DNA from: an uncultured Pelagibacteraceae bacterium
GTDB lineage: Bacteria; Pseudomonadota; Alphaproteobacteria; Pelagibacterales; Pelagibacteraceae
Direction: 5' to 3'
Length of the DNA: 64,000 nucleotides
Assembly (NCBI GenBank): GCA_902629075.1
Contig: CACOPK010000002.1
Location: 1-64,000, forward strand
The first letter of the stretch is position 1, and each line of letters starts with the position of its first letter. The position numbers and the translations under genes are program-made. The notes under the pieces are model-generated. The model saw only the letters and a program-made list of their open reading frames with translations, was not told the origin of the DNA and searched no databases. Positions 29,499-43,169 of the stretch are shown one piece after another.

Positions 29499-32400
29499 AT
29501 GAGTAGAGAATTATCAGATTTATTTAAGGATAAATCAATATCTGAAAGTCAAAATTTTAATAGTATAAAAATTACTTTAGCTAGCCCAGAAAAAATTAAG
29601 TCTTGGACTTACGGTGAAATAAAAAAACCAGAAACAATAAATTATAGAACTTTTAGGCCAGAAAAAGATGGATTATTTTGTGCAAGAATTTTTGGCCCAA
29701 TCAAAGATTATGAATGTCTTTGCGGCAAATATAAACGAATGAAGTTTAGAGGAATTATATGTGAAAAGTGTGGTGTTGAAGTAACTAAATCTAATGTCAG
29801 ACGAGAGAGAATGGGTCATATTAATTTAGCTACACCGGTGGCTCATATATGGTTTTTAAAATCTTTACCAAGTAGAATTTCATTAGTTATTGATATGAAG
29901 CTAAAAGAAGTTGAAAAAGTTTTATATTTTGAAAATTTTATTGTTGTTGAACCTGGTTTAACAGGTTTGAAAAAAAATCAATTATTGTCAGAAGAAGAAT
30001 TAATTAAATATCAAGATGAATACGGCGAAGAGTCATTTACAGCAGGAATTGGTGCTGAAGCAATCTTAGAAATATTAAAATCTATTGATCTAAAAATTGA
30101 ACGTGAAAAACTTTCTAAATCCATAAAGGAGACAAAATCAAAGGTAACTGAAGAAAGAAATGTAAAAAGATTAAAATTGATAGATTCATTCATTGAAACG
30201 GGAAATAAACCTGAGTGGATGATTTTAACAACTATTCCAGTTATACCACCAGAGCTACGACCTTTGGTTCCTCTTGATGGCGGCCGGTTTGCTACATCTG
30301 ATCTTAATGATTTATATAGAAGAGTAATTAATAGAAATAATAGATTAAAAAGACTTATAGATCTTAAAGCGCCTGATATTATTATAAGAAATGAGAAAAG
30401 AATGTTGCAAGAGTCAGTCGATGCTCTTTTTGATAATGGTCGAAGAGGAAGAGTTATTACAGGAACTGGCAAAAGACCTCTCAAATCTCTTGCAGAAATG
30501 TTAAAAGGTAAACAAGGTAGATTTAGACAGAATTTATTAGGAAAAAGAGTCGACTATTCGGGTAGATCTGTAATTGTTGTTGGTCCCGATTTAAAATTAC
30601 ACGAATGTGGATTGCCAAAAAAAATGGCATTGGAGCTATTTAAGCCATTTTTATATGCAAGACTAAATAAACTTGGCTTAGCATCTACAATTAAACAGGC
30701 AAAGAAACTCGTAGAAAAAGAAAGAGATGAAGTTTGGGATGCTTTAGAAATTATAGTAAGAGAGCATCCTGTATTATTAAATAGAGCCCCAACACTACAT
30801 AGGTTAGGAGTTCAAGCATTTGAACCAAAATTAATTGAAGGTGATGCAATTCAACTTCATCCATTAACTTGCGCAGCTTTTAATGCTGATTTTGATGGAG
30901 ATCAAATGGCTGTACATGTTCCATTGAGTTTGGAAGCACAATTAGAAGCAAGAGTATTAATGATGTCAACTAATAACATATTAAGCCCCTCAAATGGAAA
31001 GCCAATTATTGTTCCGAGTCAGGATATGATTTTAGGAATATATTATCTTTCACAACCTCCGCAGCAAAGTGAAAAAATAGAAGGATATTTCGTAAACACA
31101 GACGAAATATTACAAGCTCTCGAAAATGGAAGCATAAAAATCCATTCAAGAATAATCTCAAGATTTGAAACTGTTGACGAAAAAGGAAACAAAAAATTAG
31201 AAACTCACACTAGTACTGCTGGGAGATTTTTGTTAGCCAATATAATACCAAAAAATATAAATAATAAATTTTCTTTAGTTGATAGATTACTGCCAAAAAG
31301 AATAGTTTCAGAAGTAATAGATCATATATTTAGATTTTCTGGCCAAAAAAATACAGTTATTTTTTGTGATAAGCTTAAAGATCTAGGATTTAAATATGCA
31401 TTTAAAGCTGGAATTTCATTTGGTAAAGATGACTTGGTAATTCCAGATAATAAAGAACAACTTATTGATGAAACTAAGAAATTAATTACTGAATATGAAA
31501 ATCAATATTCTGAAGGTCTAATCACAAGAGGTGAAAAATATAACAAAGTAGTTGATGCATGGTCAAAATGCACTGATAAAGTAGCATCCGAAATGATGAA
31601 AAGGATTTCTGCAACTGAAGTAACAAAAGAAGGTATTAAAATAAATTCTGTATTTATGATGGCAGATAGTGGCGCAAGAGGATCAGCGGCACAGATGAAA
31701 CAACTTGCTGGAATGAGAGGTTTAATAGCAAAACCATCTGGAGAAATAATAGAAAGCCCCATAACCTCAAATTTTAAAGAGGGATTAACTGCTTTAGAAT
31801 ATTTTAATTCTACTCATGGAGCAAGAAAAGGTCTAGCAGATACAGCTTTAAAGACGGCGAATTCTGGATATTTAACTAGAAGACTGTGCGATGTTGCTCA
31901 AGATTTAACAATAGCTAGCAAGAAATGTGAAACACCTGGTTTTATTCAATTAAGTGAAATTATCGAAGGTGGAAATGTGATTGTTAGTTTATCAGAGAGA
32001 GCCCTAGGTAGAGTTGTAGCTAAAGATATTAAAAATCCTATCTCAGGTGAAATTATTATTAAAAAAGAACAAATGATAGACGAAGAAGGTTGTGAAAAAC
32101 TGGATGCGGCCGGAGTTAAAAATATTGATGTTTACTCCGTAATTACTTGCAGTCTTTCAGAAGGAGTTTGTTCAACATGTTATGGAAGAGATTTATCAAG
32201 AGGCATACTTGTTAATGTTGGAGAGGCTATAGGAATGATATCAGCTCAATCAATTGGTGAGCCAGGGACACAATTAACAATGAGAACTTTCCATGTTGGA
32301 GGTACTGCATCTATTAAACAAGAAAGTCAGATTGTAACAAAATCAGAAGGAACATTAAAAATTATTAACACAAACTTAATTGAAGATTCTAAAAAAAATC

Positions 32401-33662
32401 TGATTGTCATGGGAAGAAATACTCAATTGTCACTTGAAGACGATAAAGGAATGCAAATAGCTGTTTACAAAGTCCCATATGGTTCGAGATTATTTTATCA
32501 AAATGGAGAAAAAATAAAAAAAAATACAAAAATTTGTGAATGGGACCCTTACACTACACCAGTAATTGCTGAAAAAAGTGGAACAGCTAATTTTGTTGAC
32601 TTAATTGACGGTATATCAATTGCCGAAACAACAGATGATGCAACAGGTATCTCAACAAAAACAGTTATTGACTGGAAAACACAATCAAAAAATACAGACT
32701 TAAAACCAAGAATTACACTTAGAGATGAAAAAGGAAATGTAATTAAAAAAGCAGATGATAATGAAGCAAGATATTATTTAGTTCCAGACTCAATCTTATC
32801 AGTATCAGATGGGCAAAAAATACATGCCGGTGATGTTATTGCTAGACTTCCAAAAGAAACATCTAAAACAAAAGATATTACTGGAGGATTACCAAGAGTA
32901 GCTGAATTATTTGAAGCAAGAAAAGCAAAAGATAGCGCAATAATAGCTGAAAATGATGGCAAGGTTATTTTTGGAAAAGAAGTAAGAGGAAAGCAAAGGA
33001 TAACAATTGAAGCAGAAAATGGTGATAGTTCTTCATATTTAATTCCTAAAGGTAAACATATTAATTTTAATCAAGGTGAAAAAATAAAAAAAGGTGAATA
33101 TTTATTAGATGGTCAACCACTACCTCACGATATTCTAAGAATTTTAGGTATAAAAGAATTAACAGAATACTTCGTTAATCAAGTTCAAGAAGTTTACAGA
33201 TTACAAGGTGTAATAATAAATGATAAACATATTGAAGTAATATTAAGACAAATGCTTAAAAAAATTGAGGTAAAATCCCCTGGAGATTCAAATTTATTAC
33301 CTGGTGAGATTATCGAAAAGGTATCTTTTGATCAAATAAATGCAAAACTTAAAGATGAAGGAAAAAATTTAGTAGAAGGAGAAAGAATTTTAATGGGTAT
33401 AACTAAAGCATCACTTCAAACAGAGTCATTTATTTCTGCAGCATCTTTTCAAGAAACAACAAGAGTGTTAACAGATGCAGCAATTAAAGGAAAAATTGAT
33501 AAATTAAGAGGTTTGAAAGAAAACGTTATTGTAGGAAGGTTAGTCCCCGCAGGCACTGGTTCTATTAAGGTCAAATGGAATTCTAAAGCAAATAATGATG
33601 ATAAAGCATACTTAGCTGAAAAAGATAAGCAAGAATCTTTAGAAACCCAGTCTCAAAGCTAA
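29499..33662 (+). CDS. rpoC: DNA-directed RNA polymerase subunit beta'
   Basis: 1387 aa; [16 protein letters not shown] catalytic motif, zinc-binding [23 protein letters not shown]. Confidence 0.99.
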   Translation: MSRELSDLFKDKSISESQNFNSIKITLASPEKIKSWTYGEIKKPETINYRTFRPEKDGLFCARIFGPIKDYECLCGKYKRMKFRGIICEKCGVEVTKSNVRRERMGHINLATPVAHIWFLKSLPSRISLVIDMKLKEVEKVLYFENFIVVEPGLTGLKKNQLLSEEELIKYQDEYGEESFTAGIGAEAILEILKSIDLKIEREKLSKSIKETKSKVTEERNVKRLKLIDSFIETGNKPEWMILTTIPVIPPELRPLVPLDGGRFATSDLNDLYRRVINRNNRLKRLIDLKAPDIIIRNEKRMLQESVDALFDNGRRGRVITGTGKRPLKSLAEMLKGKQGRFRQNLLGKRVDYSGRSVIVVGPDLKLHECGLPKKMALELFKPFLYARLNKLGLASTIKQAKKLVEKERDEVWDALEIIVREHPVLLNRAPTLHRLGVQAFEPKLIEGDAIQLHPLTCAAFNADFDGDQMAVHVPLSLEAQLEARVLMMSTNNILSPSNGKPIIVPSQDMILGIYYLSQPPQQSEKIEGYFVNTDEILQALENGSIKIHSRIISRFETVDEKGNKKLETHTSTAGRFLLANIIPKNINNKFSLVDRLLPKRIVSEVIDHIFRFSGQKNTVIFCDKLKDLGFKYAFKAGISFGKDDLVIPDNKEQLIDETKKLITEYENQYSEGLITRGEKYNKVVDAWSKCTDKVASEMMKRISATEVTKEGIKINSVFMMADSGARGSAAQMKQLAGMRGLIAKPSGEIIESPITSNFKEGLTALEYFNSTHGARKGLADTALKTANSGYLTRRLCDVAQDLTIASKKCETPGFIQLSEIIEGGNVIVSLSERALGRVVAKDIKNPISGEIIIKKEQMIDEEGCEKLDAAGVKNIDVYSVITCSLSEGVCSTCYGRDLSRGILVNVGEAIGMISAQSIGEPGTQLTMRTFHVGGTASIKQESQIVTKSEGTLKIINTNLIEDSKKNLIVMGRNTQLSLEDDKGMQIAVYKVPYGSRLFYQNGEKIKKNTKICEWDPYTTPVIAEKSGTANFVDLIDGISIAETTDDATGISTKTVIDWKTQSKNTDLKPRITLRDEKGNVIKKADDNEARYYLVPDSILSVSDGQKIHAGDVIARLPKETSKTKDITGGLPRVAELFEARKAKDSAIIAENDGKVIFGKEVRGKQRITIEAENGDSSSYLIPKGKHINFNQGEKIKKGEYLLDGQPLPHDILRILGIKELTEYFVNQVQEVYRLQGVIINDKHIEVILRQMLKKIEVKSPGDSNLLPGEIIEKVSFDQINAKLKDEGKNLVEGERILMGITKASLQTESFISAASFQETTRVLTDAAIKGKIDKLRGLKENVIVGRLVPAGTGSIKVKWNSKANNDDKAYLAEKDKQESLETQSQS

Positions 33663-33692
33663 TAAATACCTACATTTTTAGACCATTTTAAA

Positions 33693-33720
33693 TTGACAAA
33701 TCGAAATTTTTAAGTATTTT
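33693..33720 (+). promoter_or_regulatory. Putative promoter for rpsL-rpsG-fusA (TTGACA-16-TATTTT)
   Basis: TTGACA 33693-33698, 16-nt spacer, TATTTT 33715-33720, GGCG discriminator. Confidence 0.5.
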
Positions 33721-33736
33721 GGCGATATTTTTTTGG

Positions 33737-33797
33737 TTGGAATGTAGTACTCTGTACTAAACGCTGCCAAACTAGCCGCTGTAAAGTTTCATTCCAA
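33737..33797 (+). ncRNA. Structured rpsL 5' leader: predicted three-way junction containing a 16S 530-loop-like sequence
   Basis: Closing stem TTGGAATG(33737-33744)/CATTCCAA(33790-33797); hairpin TAGTAC-TCT-GTACTA(33745-33759); third arm AAC(33760-33762)/GTT(33786-33788) enclosing GCTGCCAAACTAGCCGCTGTAAA. Confidence 0.6.
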
Positions 33798-33810
33798 AAA
33801 ATATTATATT

Positions 33811-34655
<845 letters not shown>

Positions 34656-34661
34656 TTATTT

Positions 34662-36740
34662 ATGGCTAGATCACACGATATAGATAAGTATAGAAATATT
34701 GGTATCATGGCCCATATTGATGCCGGCAAAACAACAACAACCGAAAGAGTTTTATATTATACTGGCAAAAGTCATAAAATTGGAGAAGTTCATGATGGTG
34801 CGGCTACAATGGATTGGATGGAGCAGGAGCAAGAGAGGGGAATAACTATTACCTCAGCTGCAACAACTTGTTTTTGGAGAGATCACAGAATTAATATAAT
34901 AGATACACCTGGACATGTTGATTTTACAATTGAAGTTGAAAGATCTTTAAAAGTTTTAGATGGAGCTGTTGCTGTTTTCGATGGTGTTGCTGGTGTTGAA
35001 CCTCAATCAGAAACTGTATGGAGACAAGCTGATAAATATAAAGTTCCAAGAATATGTTTTGTAAATAAACTAGACAGAACTGGTGCAGATTTTTTTAGAT
35101 GTGTGGATATGATTAAAGAAAGACTTGGAGCTAAACCTTTAGTGTTACAAGTTCCTGTTGGTATTGAGTCTTCCTTAAAAGGTGTTGTAGATTTAGTAAA
35201 AATGAAAGCTGTAATTTGGAAAGATGAAACTCTAGGTGCAGAATTTGAATATCAAAATATTCCAGATGATTTAAAAGAAATTACGGAAAAATATAGACAA
35301 GAATTAGTTGAAACTGCAGTTGAACAAGACGAAAAGTTAATGGAAAGTTATTTAAATGGTGATGAAATCAAAGAAAGTGATCTTATCAAATGCATTAGAA
35401 AAGGTTGTTTAAATTTTGATTTTGTACCGGTAATAACAGGATCTGCTTTCAAAAATAAAGGAGTTCAACCTCTTTTGGATGCGGTAATAGATTTTTTACC
35501 AAGTCCCAAGGATCTAGGATCAATTAAAGGAACAGTGCCAAATACAGAAGAAGAAATAGAAATGAAATTTGAGGATAATGCTCCATTTTCAGCTTTAGCA
35601 TTTAAAGTTGCTAACGACCCTTTTGTTGGCTCTCTTACATTTATAAGAATTTACTCAGGTACTATTAAATCTGGTACAGGAATCTATAATACATCAAAAG
35701 ACAAAGAAGAAAGAGTTGGCAGGATGCTATTAATGCATGCTAATTCAAGAGAAGATATTAAAGAAGCTCACGCAGGTGATATAGTAGCTTTAGCAGGATT
35801 AAAAAATACAATAACTGGCCACACACTTGCAAATGAGAGCAACCCTATATTGTTAGAGCCAATGGAGTTTCCTGATCCTGTAATTGAAATTGCTGTTGAA
35901 CCAAAAACTAAAGGTGACCAAGAAAAAATGGGGGAAGCTTTGGGAAGATTAGCTAAAGAAGATCCATCTTTCAGAGTAACCTCTGATGAAGAATCAGGAC
36001 AAACAATAATAAAAGGTATGGGAGAGCTGCATCTAGACATAATTGTAGATAGAATGAAAAGAGAATTTAAAGTTGAAGCAAATGTAGGCGCTCCACAAGT
36101 TGCTTATAGAGAAACTATATTAGGTTCTTCTGAAGCAGATTATACACATAAAAAACAAAGTGGAGGCGCTGGTCAATTTGCAAGAGTAAAATTACAATTA
36201 GAACCTCTAGAACCTGGTAAAGGTAGAGAAGTTGAAAATAAAATTAAGGGTGGTGCGATACCAAAAGAATTTATACCTGGTGTTGAAAAAGGTATTGAAA
36301 GTGTTTCGGATAATGGAATTTTAGCAGGATTTCCAATAATTGATTATAAGGTTACGATTGTAGATGGATTACACCATGACGTTGACTCGAGTGTATTAGC
36401 CTTTGAGCTTGCATCTAGACAATGCTTTAAAGACGCCTGTCAAAAAGCAACATTGAAACTTTTAGAACCTATTATGAGAGTTGAGGTTGTTACCCCTGAA
36501 GATTATATGGGAGATGTTATTGGAGATTTAAACAGTAGAAGAGGGCAAATTAATACTCAAGAACAGAGAGGAAATGCAACAGTTGTTACGGCAATGGTAC
36601 CTTTAGCGAATATGTTTGGTTACATAAATGCTTTAAGATCTATGTCGCAGGGTCGAGCACAATATTCAATGTTTTTTGATCATTATGATAAAGTTCCACA
36701 AAACGTACAAGATGAAGTAACAAAGAAAACAGGCACATAA
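34662..36740 (+). CDS. fusA: Elongation factor G
   Basis: [47 protein letters not shown]. Confidence 0.99.
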   Translation: MARSHDIDKYRNIGIMAHIDAGKTTTTERVLYYTGKSHKIGEVHDGAATMDWMEQEQERGITITSAATTCFWRDHRINIIDTPGHVDFTIEVERSLKVLDGAVAVFDGVAGVEPQSETVWRQADKYKVPRICFVNKLDRTGADFFRCVDMIKERLGAKPLVLQVPVGIESSLKGVVDLVKMKAVIWKDETLGAEFEYQNIPDDLKEITEKYRQELVETAVEQDEKLMESYLNGDEIKESDLIKCIRKGCLNFDFVPVITGSAFKNKGVQPLLDAVIDFLPSPKDLGSIKGTVPNTEEEIEMKFEDNAPFSALAFKVANDPFVGSLTFIRIYSGTIKSGTGIYNTSKDKEERVGRMLLMHANSREDIKEAHAGDIVALAGLKNTITGHTLANESNPILLEPMEFPDPVIEIAVEPKTKGDQEKMGEALGRLAKEDPSFRVTSDEESGQTIIKGMGELHLDIIVDRMKREFKVEANVGAPQVAYRETILGSSEADYTHKKQSGGAGQFARVKLQLEPLEPGKGREVENKIKGGAIPKEFIPGVEKGIESVSDNGILAGFPIIDYKVTIVDGLHHDVDSSVLAFELASRQCFKDACQKATLKLLEPIMRVEVVTPEDYMGDVIGDLNSRRGQINTQEQRGNATVVTAMVPLANMFGYINALRSMSQGRAQYSMFFDHYDKVPQNVQDEVTKKTGT

Positions 36741-36741
36741 A

Positions 36742-37050
36742 ATGGAAAAGCAAAATATAAGAATTAAACTTAGAGCTTATGATAATAAAATCCTAGACCA
36801 GTCAACTGAGGAAATCGTTAATACTGTAAAAAGAACTGGAGCAAATATAAAAGGACCAATACCACTTCCGACTAAAATTGAAAGATATACAGTTTTAAGA
36901 TCTCCACATATAGACAAAAAAAGTAGAGAACAGTTTGAAACAAGAACACATAAGAGATTAATAGATATAATTGAACCAACGCCACAAACTGTTGAGGCTT
37001 TAATGAAATTAGATTTGGCATCAGGTGTAGATGTAGAGATTAAAATATGA
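36742..37050 (+). CDS. rpsJ: 30S ribosomal protein S10
   Basis: [42 protein letters not shown]. Confidence 0.98.
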   Translation: MEKQNIRIKLRAYDNKILDQSTEEIVNTVKRTGANIKGPIPLPTKIERYTVLRSPHIDKKSREQFETRTHKRLIDIIEPTPQTVEALMKLDLASGVDVEIKI

Positions 37051-37757
37051 GTAATTTACAACTTATTGGAAAAAAATTAGGTATGACTAGAGAGTTTTAT
37101 GAAAGTGGTCAATCAGTACCTGTTACCGTTCTCAAGATGGAAAAAGCTAGAATTATCAATCTCATTGAAAAAGAAAAGAGAGGCTATTCAGCAATACAAA
37201 TTGGTTTTGGTAATATAAAAGCTTCGAAATTGTCAAAGCAAATGAAAGGATTTTTTGCAAAAAAAAATACAGAACCAAGAAAAACACTTAAAGAAATAAG
37301 GATAGAAAATATTCAAGATTATAAAGAAGGTAATGAATTTGGTGTTGAGATTTTTGAAAATGTTAAATTTGTTGATGTGAAATCAAAAACTATAGGTAAA
37401 GGATTTGCTGGTGCTATGAAAAGACATAATTTTAGTGGTTTAAGAGCATCTCACGGTGTTTCAATTTCTCATAGATCTCATGGATCCACAGGTCAAAGAC
37501 AAGACCCAGGTAAAGTATTTAAAAATAAAAAAATGGCAGGTCATATGGGCGATAAATTTAGAACTGTTCAAAATTTAGAGCTAATAAAAAAAGATAACGA
37601 GAACCAGTTACTATTTATAAAAGGATCAATTCCAGGATCAAAAAACAGCGAAGTTACTGTGACTAAATCAGTGAAAAATTTAAAAAAATTCACAATACTT
37701 GAAAAACTAGAAGCTGCTAAGAAAGCTAAAAACATAGCGGATAAAAAAAAGAAATAA
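37047..37757 (+). CDS. rplC: 50S ribosomal protein L3
   Basis: [56 protein letters not shown]. Confidence 0.98.
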   Translation: MSNLQLIGKKLGMTREFYESGQSVPVTVLKMEKARIINLIEKEKRGYSAIQIGFGNIKASKLSKQMKGFFAKKNTEPRKTLKEIRIENIQDYKEGNEFGVEIFENVKFVDVKSKTIGKGFAGAMKRHNFSGLRASHGVSISHRSHGSTGQRQDPGKVFKNKKMAGHMGDKFRTVQNLELIKKDNENQLLFIKGSIPGSKNSEVTVTKSVKNLKKFTILEKLEAAKKAKNIADKKKK

Positions 37758-37761
37758 AAAA

Positions 37762-38385
37762 ATGAAAATAGAAAAATTCACAATTAATGGAAGTAAAAAT
37801 TCTTTAGAAGTAACGGATAAGATATTTGGAAGTAAAATTAACAGAAAATTAGTAAGTGAAATTTTATATAAAAATATTGCAAATTTTAAAGGAAGGAAAG
37901 CAAAAACTAAACAAAAGAATGAAATTATTGGCTCTACATCGAAGATATATGCTCAAAAGGGAACTGGTAATGCACGACACGCAAGCCGAAAAGCCCCTTT
38001 ATTTGTTGGTGGAGGTGTAGCTCATGGACCTAAAGGAGAAAATTCATATCAAACCAGAAAATTAAATAAAAAAGAAAAAAAAATGGGTTTAGCCTCAATT
38101 ATATCAGAAAAATACAATCTTAAAGATGTTATAGTTTTTGATGATTTTGCTAAATCAATAACAAAGACGAAAGAAATGTTTTCTTTTTTGAAAAAATTTG
38201 ATGCAACTAGTTCAATTTTGATTTTAGATACTGCTTCAAAAGAAAAAATTGGAAGATCCTTAAAAAATATACCAAATATAAAAGTATCAGATATAGCAAA
38301 TCTAGCATTATATGATTTAGTAAAATATAAAAAAATAATTTTTACCGAAACATCAATTAAAGAGTTGGAAAAAAGATATATATGA
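37762..38385 (+). CDS. rplD: 50S ribosomal protein L4
   Basis: YAQKGTGNARHASRKAPLFVGGGVAHGPK. Confidence 0.97.
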   Translation: MKIEKFTINGSKNSLEVTDKIFGSKINRKLVSEILYKNIANFKGRKAKTKQKNEIIGSTSKIYAQKGTGNARHASRKAPLFVGGGVAHGPKGENSYQTRKLNKKEKKMGLASIISEKYNLKDVIVFDDFAKSITKTKEMFSFLKKFDATSSILILDTASKEKIGRSLKNIPNIKVSDIANLALYDLVKYKKIIFTETSIKELEKRYI

Positions 38386-38678
38386 CAAAGAAATTTAATT
38401 ATTATGACAATATAATAAGCCCAGTAGTTACTGAAAAATCTACTCAGCAATCTGAATTGAACAAAATAGTTTTTAAAGTAAATAAAAAATTTAATAAGAA
38501 AACTATCAAAAAAAATATTGAAAAAATCTTTAAAGTAGAAGTAACTAAAATTAATATTGTTAATAAAAAGAAAAAAACCAAATCTACCAGGGGGAGAAAA
38601 ATTAGTATTCCTGGATACAAAAAAGCTATTGTAACTTTAAAAAAGGGTCAAAATATTGATCTAACAACAGGAATTTAA
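38382..38678 (+). CDS. rplW: 50S ribosomal protein L23
   Basis: IISPVVTEKSTQQSELNKIVFKVN; between rplD and rplB. Confidence 0.96.
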   Translation: MTKKFNYYDNIISPVVTEKSTQQSELNKIVFKVNKKFNKKTIKKNIEKIFKVEVTKINIVNKKKKTKSTRGRKISIPGYKKAIVTLKKGQNIDLTTGI

Positions 38679-38683
38679 ATAAT

Positions 38684-39511
38684 ATGTCTTTAAAACAGTT
38701 CAAACCCTACACAAAATCTAGAAGATCTACAATTTTAATTGATAGATCAAACTTATGGAAAGGTAAACCTTATAAGCCTCTTACAGCGCCTAACAAATCT
38801 GTAAAAGGTAGAAATAATTTGGGAAGAATAACAGCTAGAAATCATGGAGGAGGACACAAACAAAAATATAGAGTAATTGATTTTTACAGAAAAAAATTTG
38901 ATGTTTCAGGTTCTGTTGAAAGAATTGAATACGATCCAAATAGATCGTGTCATATAATGCTTATAAAATTTGATGATGGTGATAGATCTTACTATTTAGC
39001 TCCTCAAAAAATTAAAGTTGGTGACAAAATTCAAAATGGACCAAATTCAGAAATTAAAGTTGGAAACGCACTGCCGCTTAAAGATATACCCGTTGGAATG
39101 GATATACATAACGTTGAGTTACATCCTGGGGCAGGAGGCAAAATAGCAAGAGCCGCAGGAGCTCATGTTACTATTTCTGGTTCTGATGGCAGTTACTCAG
39201 TAATCAAGATGTTATCAGGGGAAATAAGAAAAATAGATTCAAGGTGTTTAGCTACAATAGGTGTTTTGTCTAATCCTGATCAAAAAAATATAAGCATAGG
39301 AAAGGCTGGTAGATCAAGATGGTTGGGTAGAAGACCTCATACCAGAGGTGTAGCTATGAACCCAGTGGACCACCCTCACGGAGGTGGAGAAGGAAAAACT
39401 GCTGGAGGACGTCATCCTGTTTCTCCAACTGGAGTCTCAGCAAAAGGCCTGAAAACTAGAGATAATAAAAGAACAGATAAATTTATAGTCAGAAGAAGAG
39501 GTAAAAAATAA
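38684..39511 (+). CDS. rplB: 50S ribosomal protein L2
   Basis: [42 protein letters not shown]. Confidence 0.99.
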   Translation: MSLKQFKPYTKSRRSTILIDRSNLWKGKPYKPLTAPNKSVKGRNNLGRITARNHGGGHKQKYRVIDFYRKKFDVSGSVERIEYDPNRSCHIMLIKFDDGDRSYYLAPQKIKVGDKIQNGPNSEIKVGNALPLKDIPVGMDIHNVELHPGAGGKIARAAGAHVTISGSDGSYSVIKMLSGEIRKIDSRCLATIGVLSNPDQKNISIGKAGRSRWLGRRPHTRGVAMNPVDHPHGGGEGKTAGGRHPVSPTGVSAKGLKTRDNKRTDKFIVRRRGKK

Positions 39512-39512
39512 A

Positions 39513-39815
39513 ATGTCTAGATCAGTTTGGAAAGGACCATTTGTTGAAGAAAGTTTAATTAAAAAGGTTGAAAAAGAAAAAAATAATCCAAAAAGAAAGC
39601 CAATTAAAACATGGTCTAGAAAATCTACAATACTTCCTGATTTTGTTGGGATTAGTTTTTTGATTTATAATGGAAAAAAATTTATACCTATAACAATATC
39701 TGAAGACATGGTTGGACATAAATTTGGAGAATTTGCACCAACAAGGCAGTTTTTTGGACATACGCCTGCAGATAAAAAAGCTAAAGAGGCAGCACCAGAT
39801 GCTGACAAAAAATAA
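39513..39815 (+). CDS. rpsS: 30S ribosomal protein S19
   Basis: [36 protein letters not shown]. Confidence 0.98.
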   Translation: MSRSVWKGPFVEESLIKKVEKEKNNPKRKPIKTWSRKSTILPDFVGISFLIYNGKKFIPITISEDMVGHKFGEFAPTRQFFGHTPADKKAKEAAPDADKK

Positions 39816-39818
39816 TTT

Positions 39819-40217
39819 ATGAGCAAAAAACAAAAAAAAATCACTGATCAAAAATTAGTAAGAGCTATAAATAAAAATGTTAGATCTAGTACAAGAAAAC
39901 TTTCACCAATTTTGAAATCTATTGTTGGAAAAAAAGCAGACGAAGCAATCAGAGATTTATCTTTTTCAGAAAAAAGAATCTCAAAAGATATTAAAAAGAC
40001 AATCTCTTCAGCTGTAGCAAATGCAGAAAATAATTATCAATATGACATTGATAAATTGGTTGTCGCAGAAGCATTCTGTGGAAAACAAATTATAATGAAA
40101 AGATTTAGAGCAAGAGCCAAAGGTAGAGCTGCACCTATTATAAAGCCTTACTCAAATATTACAATAATATTAACTGAAAAATCAAAGGAGTTAAAACAAG
40201 ATGGGTCAAAAAGTTAA
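39819..40217 (+). CDS. rplV: 50S ribosomal protein L22
   Basis: Position between S19 and S3; [23 protein letters not shown]. Confidence 0.96.
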   Translation: MSKKQKKITDQKLVRAINKNVRSSTRKLSPILKSIVGKKADEAIRDLSFSEKRISKDIKKTISSAVANAENNYQYDIDKLVVAEAFCGKQIIMKRFRARAKGRAAPIIKPYSNITIILTEKSKELKQDGSKS

Positions 40218-40860
40218 TCCAATAGGTTTAAGATTAGGAATTAATAAAGGCTGGGATTCAGTTTGGTACGCTAGTAAAAAAAATTTTGGAAATTATTTAA
40301 TCGAAGATTTTAAAATTCGAGAACATATTAAAAAAACTGTTGTTAATTCAGGTGTTTCAAAAGTTATGATAGAAAGAACAACAAAAAAATGCTTTGTTAC
40401 AATTTATACATCTAGGCCAGGTTTTGTAATTGGAAAAAAAGGAAGTGACATAGAAAAAATTAAAAAAAAATTATCTGATATAACTTCAAATGAGGTTGTG
40501 CTTAATATTAAAGAAGTAAAAAAACCTGAAACAAATAGTTACTTAGTTGCCGAAAATATAGCACAACAACTTGTGAAAAGAGTATCTTATAGAAAAGCAA
40601 TGAAAAGAGCTATGCAATCTGCATTAAGATTGGGAGCAAAAGGAATAAAAGTTGCTTTAAGTGGAAGACTTGGTGGAAATGAAATTGCGAGAACTGAATG
40701 GTTAAGAGATGGAGCTATACCTTCTCATACTTTAAGAGCCGATATTGACTATGCAGAAGCAGAAGCATTAACTACTTATGGCATAATTGGTGTTAAAGTT
40801 TGGATATACAAAGGGGAAATATTTACGAAGGAGTTTAGTCAAGAGACTAATAAAAATTAA
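40201..40860 (+). CDS. rpsC: 30S ribosomal protein S3
   Basis: [45 protein letters not shown]. Confidence 0.98.
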   Translation: MGQKVNPIGLRLGINKGWDSVWYASKKNFGNYLIEDFKIREHIKKTVVNSGVSKVMIERTTKKCFVTIYTSRPGFVIGKKGSDIEKIKKKLSDITSNEVVLNIKEVKKPETNSYLVAENIAQQLVKRVSYRKAMKRAMQSALRLGAKGIKVALSGRLGGNEIARTEWLRDGAIPSHTLRADIDYAEAEALTTYGIIGVKVWIYKGEIFTKEFSQETNKN

Positions 40861-40863
40861 ATT

Positions 40864-41271
40864 ATGTTACAACCAACTAGAACAAAATTCAGAAAAGCTC
40901 ACAAAGGAAGAATACATGGTGTGGCATCAAGATGTAATTTTATGAATTACGGTGCATACGGTTTAAAAGCAATTCAACCAGATAGAGTTATATCAAAACA
41001 GATTGAAGCTGCCAGAGTAGCATTAACAAGACACATGAAAAGACAAGGAAGAGTCTGGACAAGGGTATTTCCAAATATCCCAGTTTCAAAAAAACCAACT
41101 GAAGTAAGAATGGGTAAAGGCAAAGGATCACCAGAATTTTGGGCTTGTCGAGTTAAACCTGGTAGAATTTTATTTGAAGTTGATGGAGTAAGTGAACAGG
41201 TCGCTAGAGAAGCATTATATAAAGCATCTGCAAAGTTACCTATAAAATGTAAATTTATAAAGAGAATATAA
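40864..41271 (+). CDS. rplP: 50S ribosomal protein L16
   Basis: [43 protein letters not shown]. Confidence 0.98.
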   Translation: MLQPTRTKFRKAHKGRIHGVASRCNFMNYGAYGLKAIQPDRVISKQIEAARVALTRHMKRQGRVWTRVFPNIPVSKKPTEVRMGKGKGSPEFWACRVKPGRILFEVDGVSEQVAREALYKASAKLPIKCKFIKRI

Positions 41272-41459
41272 TGAAAAAGAAAGAAATAAGAAAATTATCA
41301 AAAACTGAAATTTTAAAAAATTTAGAAAATGCAAAAAAAGATCTTTTTAATTTAAGATTTCAAAAAAATAATGGTCAATTAAAAAGTCCATCTAAATTTA
41401 AACAAATAAGAAAAAATATTGCTAGATTTAAAACTATGATGAAAGGTGAACATGCCTAA
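41271..41459 (+). CDS. rpmC: 50S ribosomal protein L29
   Basis: 62 aa between L16 and S17; [34 protein letters not shown]. Confidence 0.95.
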   Translation: MKKKEIRKLSKTEILKNLENAKKDLFNLRFQKNNGQLKSPSKFKQIRKNIARFKTMMKGEHA

Positions 41460-41688
41460 AAAAGTACTAGAAGGAATTGTTGTAAGTAATAAAGGCGATA
41501 AATCTATAACTGTTGTTGTTGAGAGAAAATTTCAACATCCAGTGCTTCAAAAGGTTGTTAAAACTAAAAAAAAATACCACGTTCATGATGAAAATAATTC
41601 ATATAATGCCGGTGATAGAGTTTCAATAATTGAGTCAAAACCAATATCTAAAACAAAAAGATTTAAGGTAGTAGAGGACAAAAGATGA
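41446..41688 (+). CDS. rpsQ: 30S ribosomal protein S17
   Basis: [44 protein letters not shown]. Confidence 0.97.
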   Translation: MNMPKKVLEGIVVSNKGDKSITVVVERKFQHPVLQKVVKTKKKYHVHDENNSYNAGDRVSIIESKPISKTKRFKVVEDKR

Positions 41689-42053
41689 TACAGGTTCAAA
41701 CAGAATTAACAGTTGCAGATAATACAGGCGCAAAGAAAGTTGAATGTATTAAAGTGCTAGGTGGTTCAAAAAGAAGATATGCAAGCATAGGTGATATTAT
41801 TAAAGTTTCAGTAAAAGAAGCTATTCCTAAAGGAAAAGTTAAAAAAGGCTCAGTTCATAATGCAGTTGTAGTAAGAGTTAAAAAAGGAATTCATAGAAAT
41901 GATGGTTCCAAAGTAAGATTTGATAACAATGCAGCAGTTTTAACAGATGAAAAAGGTGAGCCAATAGGTACAAGAATTTTTGGACCAGTAACAAGAGAAC
42001 TTAGATTTAAAGGACAAATGAAAATAATTTCTTTGGCACCGGAGGTATTATAA
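41685..42053 (+). CDS. rplN: 50S ribosomal protein L14
   Basis: [33 protein letters not shown]. Confidence 0.98.
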   Translation: MIQVQTELTVADNTGAKKVECIKVLGGSKRRYASIGDIIKVSVKEAIPKGKVKKGSVHNAVVVRVKKGIHRNDGSKVRFDNNAAVLTDEKGEPIGTRIFGPVTRELRFKGQMKIISLAPEVL

Positions 42054-42304
42054 TGATTAAAAAAGGCGCAAGAGTAAAAATTTTAATTGGTAAAGACAAA
42101 AAAAAAGAAGGTGAAATTATTGAAATTGATAGACCAAATAACCGTGCAAAAATAAAAGGTTTAAATTTGATAAAAAAACATATGAAAACTACTAAAGAGA
42201 AAAAAGGTGGAATTATAACAAAAGAAAATTTTATAAATATTTCAAATCTAATGATTGTTGAAACATCAAAAAGTGTAAAAAAAAGCAAGAAAGCTAATAC
42301 ATGA
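42053..42304 (+). CDS. rplX: 50S ribosomal protein L24
   Basis: [27 protein letters not shown] motif; between L14 and L5. Confidence 0.96.
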   Translation: MIKKGARVKILIGKDKKKEGEIIEIDRPNNRAKIKGLNLIKKHMKTTKEKKGGIITKENFINISNLMIVETSKSVKKSKKANT

Positions 42305-42855
42305 CACCAAGATTAAAAGAAATATACCAAAAAAATATTGTACAGGATTTAAAAAATAAATTTGGATATAAAAATATAAATATGGGTCCAAAAATAGAAA
42401 AAATTGTTGTTAATATGGGTCTTGGACTAGATGGAAATGATAGCAAAATATTAAAAGCATGTGAACACGATTTAGCCTTACTCACAGGTCAAAAACCAGT
42501 TTTAACTAAATTTAAAAAATCAATATCAAATTTCAAAACTAGAAAGGGAACAAATGCTGGTTTAAAAGTATCACTTAGAAAAGACAGAATGTACGAATTT
42601 TTAGATAGATTAGTAAATATTGCATTACCAAGAATTAAAGACTTTAGAGGTCTTTCTCCAAAAGGTTTTGATAAGAATGGTAACTATACCTTTGGGATAA
42701 AAGAACACATAATTTTTCCTGAAGTTAATTTTGATAAAGTTGACAAAATAAGAGGTTTAGATATTACAGTAGTTATTAAATCCCAAAAATTTGATCACAG
42801 TTATGAATTATTAAAACAATTTAATTTCCCATTTATAGAAAAGGAGACAAACTAA
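42301..42855 (+). CDS. rplE: 50S ribosomal protein L5
   Basis: [51 protein letters not shown]. Confidence 0.98.
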   Translation: MTPRLKEIYQKNIVQDLKNKFGYKNINMGPKIEKIVVNMGLGLDGNDSKILKACEHDLALLTGQKPVLTKFKKSISNFKTRKGTNAGLKVSLRKDRMYEFLDRLVNIALPRIKDFRGLSPKGFDKNGNYTFGIKEHIIFPEVNFDKVDKIRGLDITVVIKSQKFDHSYELLKQFNFPFIEKETN

Positions 42856-43160
42856 TGGCAAAGTTAAGCTCAGTAAATAAGAATAACAGAAGAATTAAAC
42901 TTGCAAATAAATTTTCTGATAAAAGAAAAAAACTAAAAAAAATAATAATGGATAAGAAGATTCCCCTTGAAGAAAGATTCAAAGCTCAACAAAAATTATC
43001 AAAATTGCCAAGAAATTCTTCTAAAACTAGAGTTGTAAACAGATGTCAAATTACAGGTAGACCACATGGTGTTTATAGAAAATTGAAAATATCTAGAATT
43101 GCTCTAAGAAAATTGACTTTAGAGGGAAAAATACCTGGAATGGTTAAATCAAGTTGGTAA
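42855..43160 (+). CDS. rpsN: 30S ribosomal protein S14
   Basis: 101 aa zinc-free type; [26 protein letters not shown]. Confidence 0.98.
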   Translation: MAKLSSVNKNNRRIKLANKFSDKRKKLKKIIMDKKIPLEERFKAQQKLSKLPRNSSKTRVVNRCQITGRPHGVYRKLKISRIALRKLTLEGKIPGMVKSSW

Positions 43161-43169
43161 AGGAGAAAT

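Noticed and set aside
26580-32962. Antisense ORFs inside rpoB/rpoC and similar ones throughout the track
   Set aside because: Short, no family motifs, wholly inside strongly conserved genes; expected by-products of stop-codon distribution.
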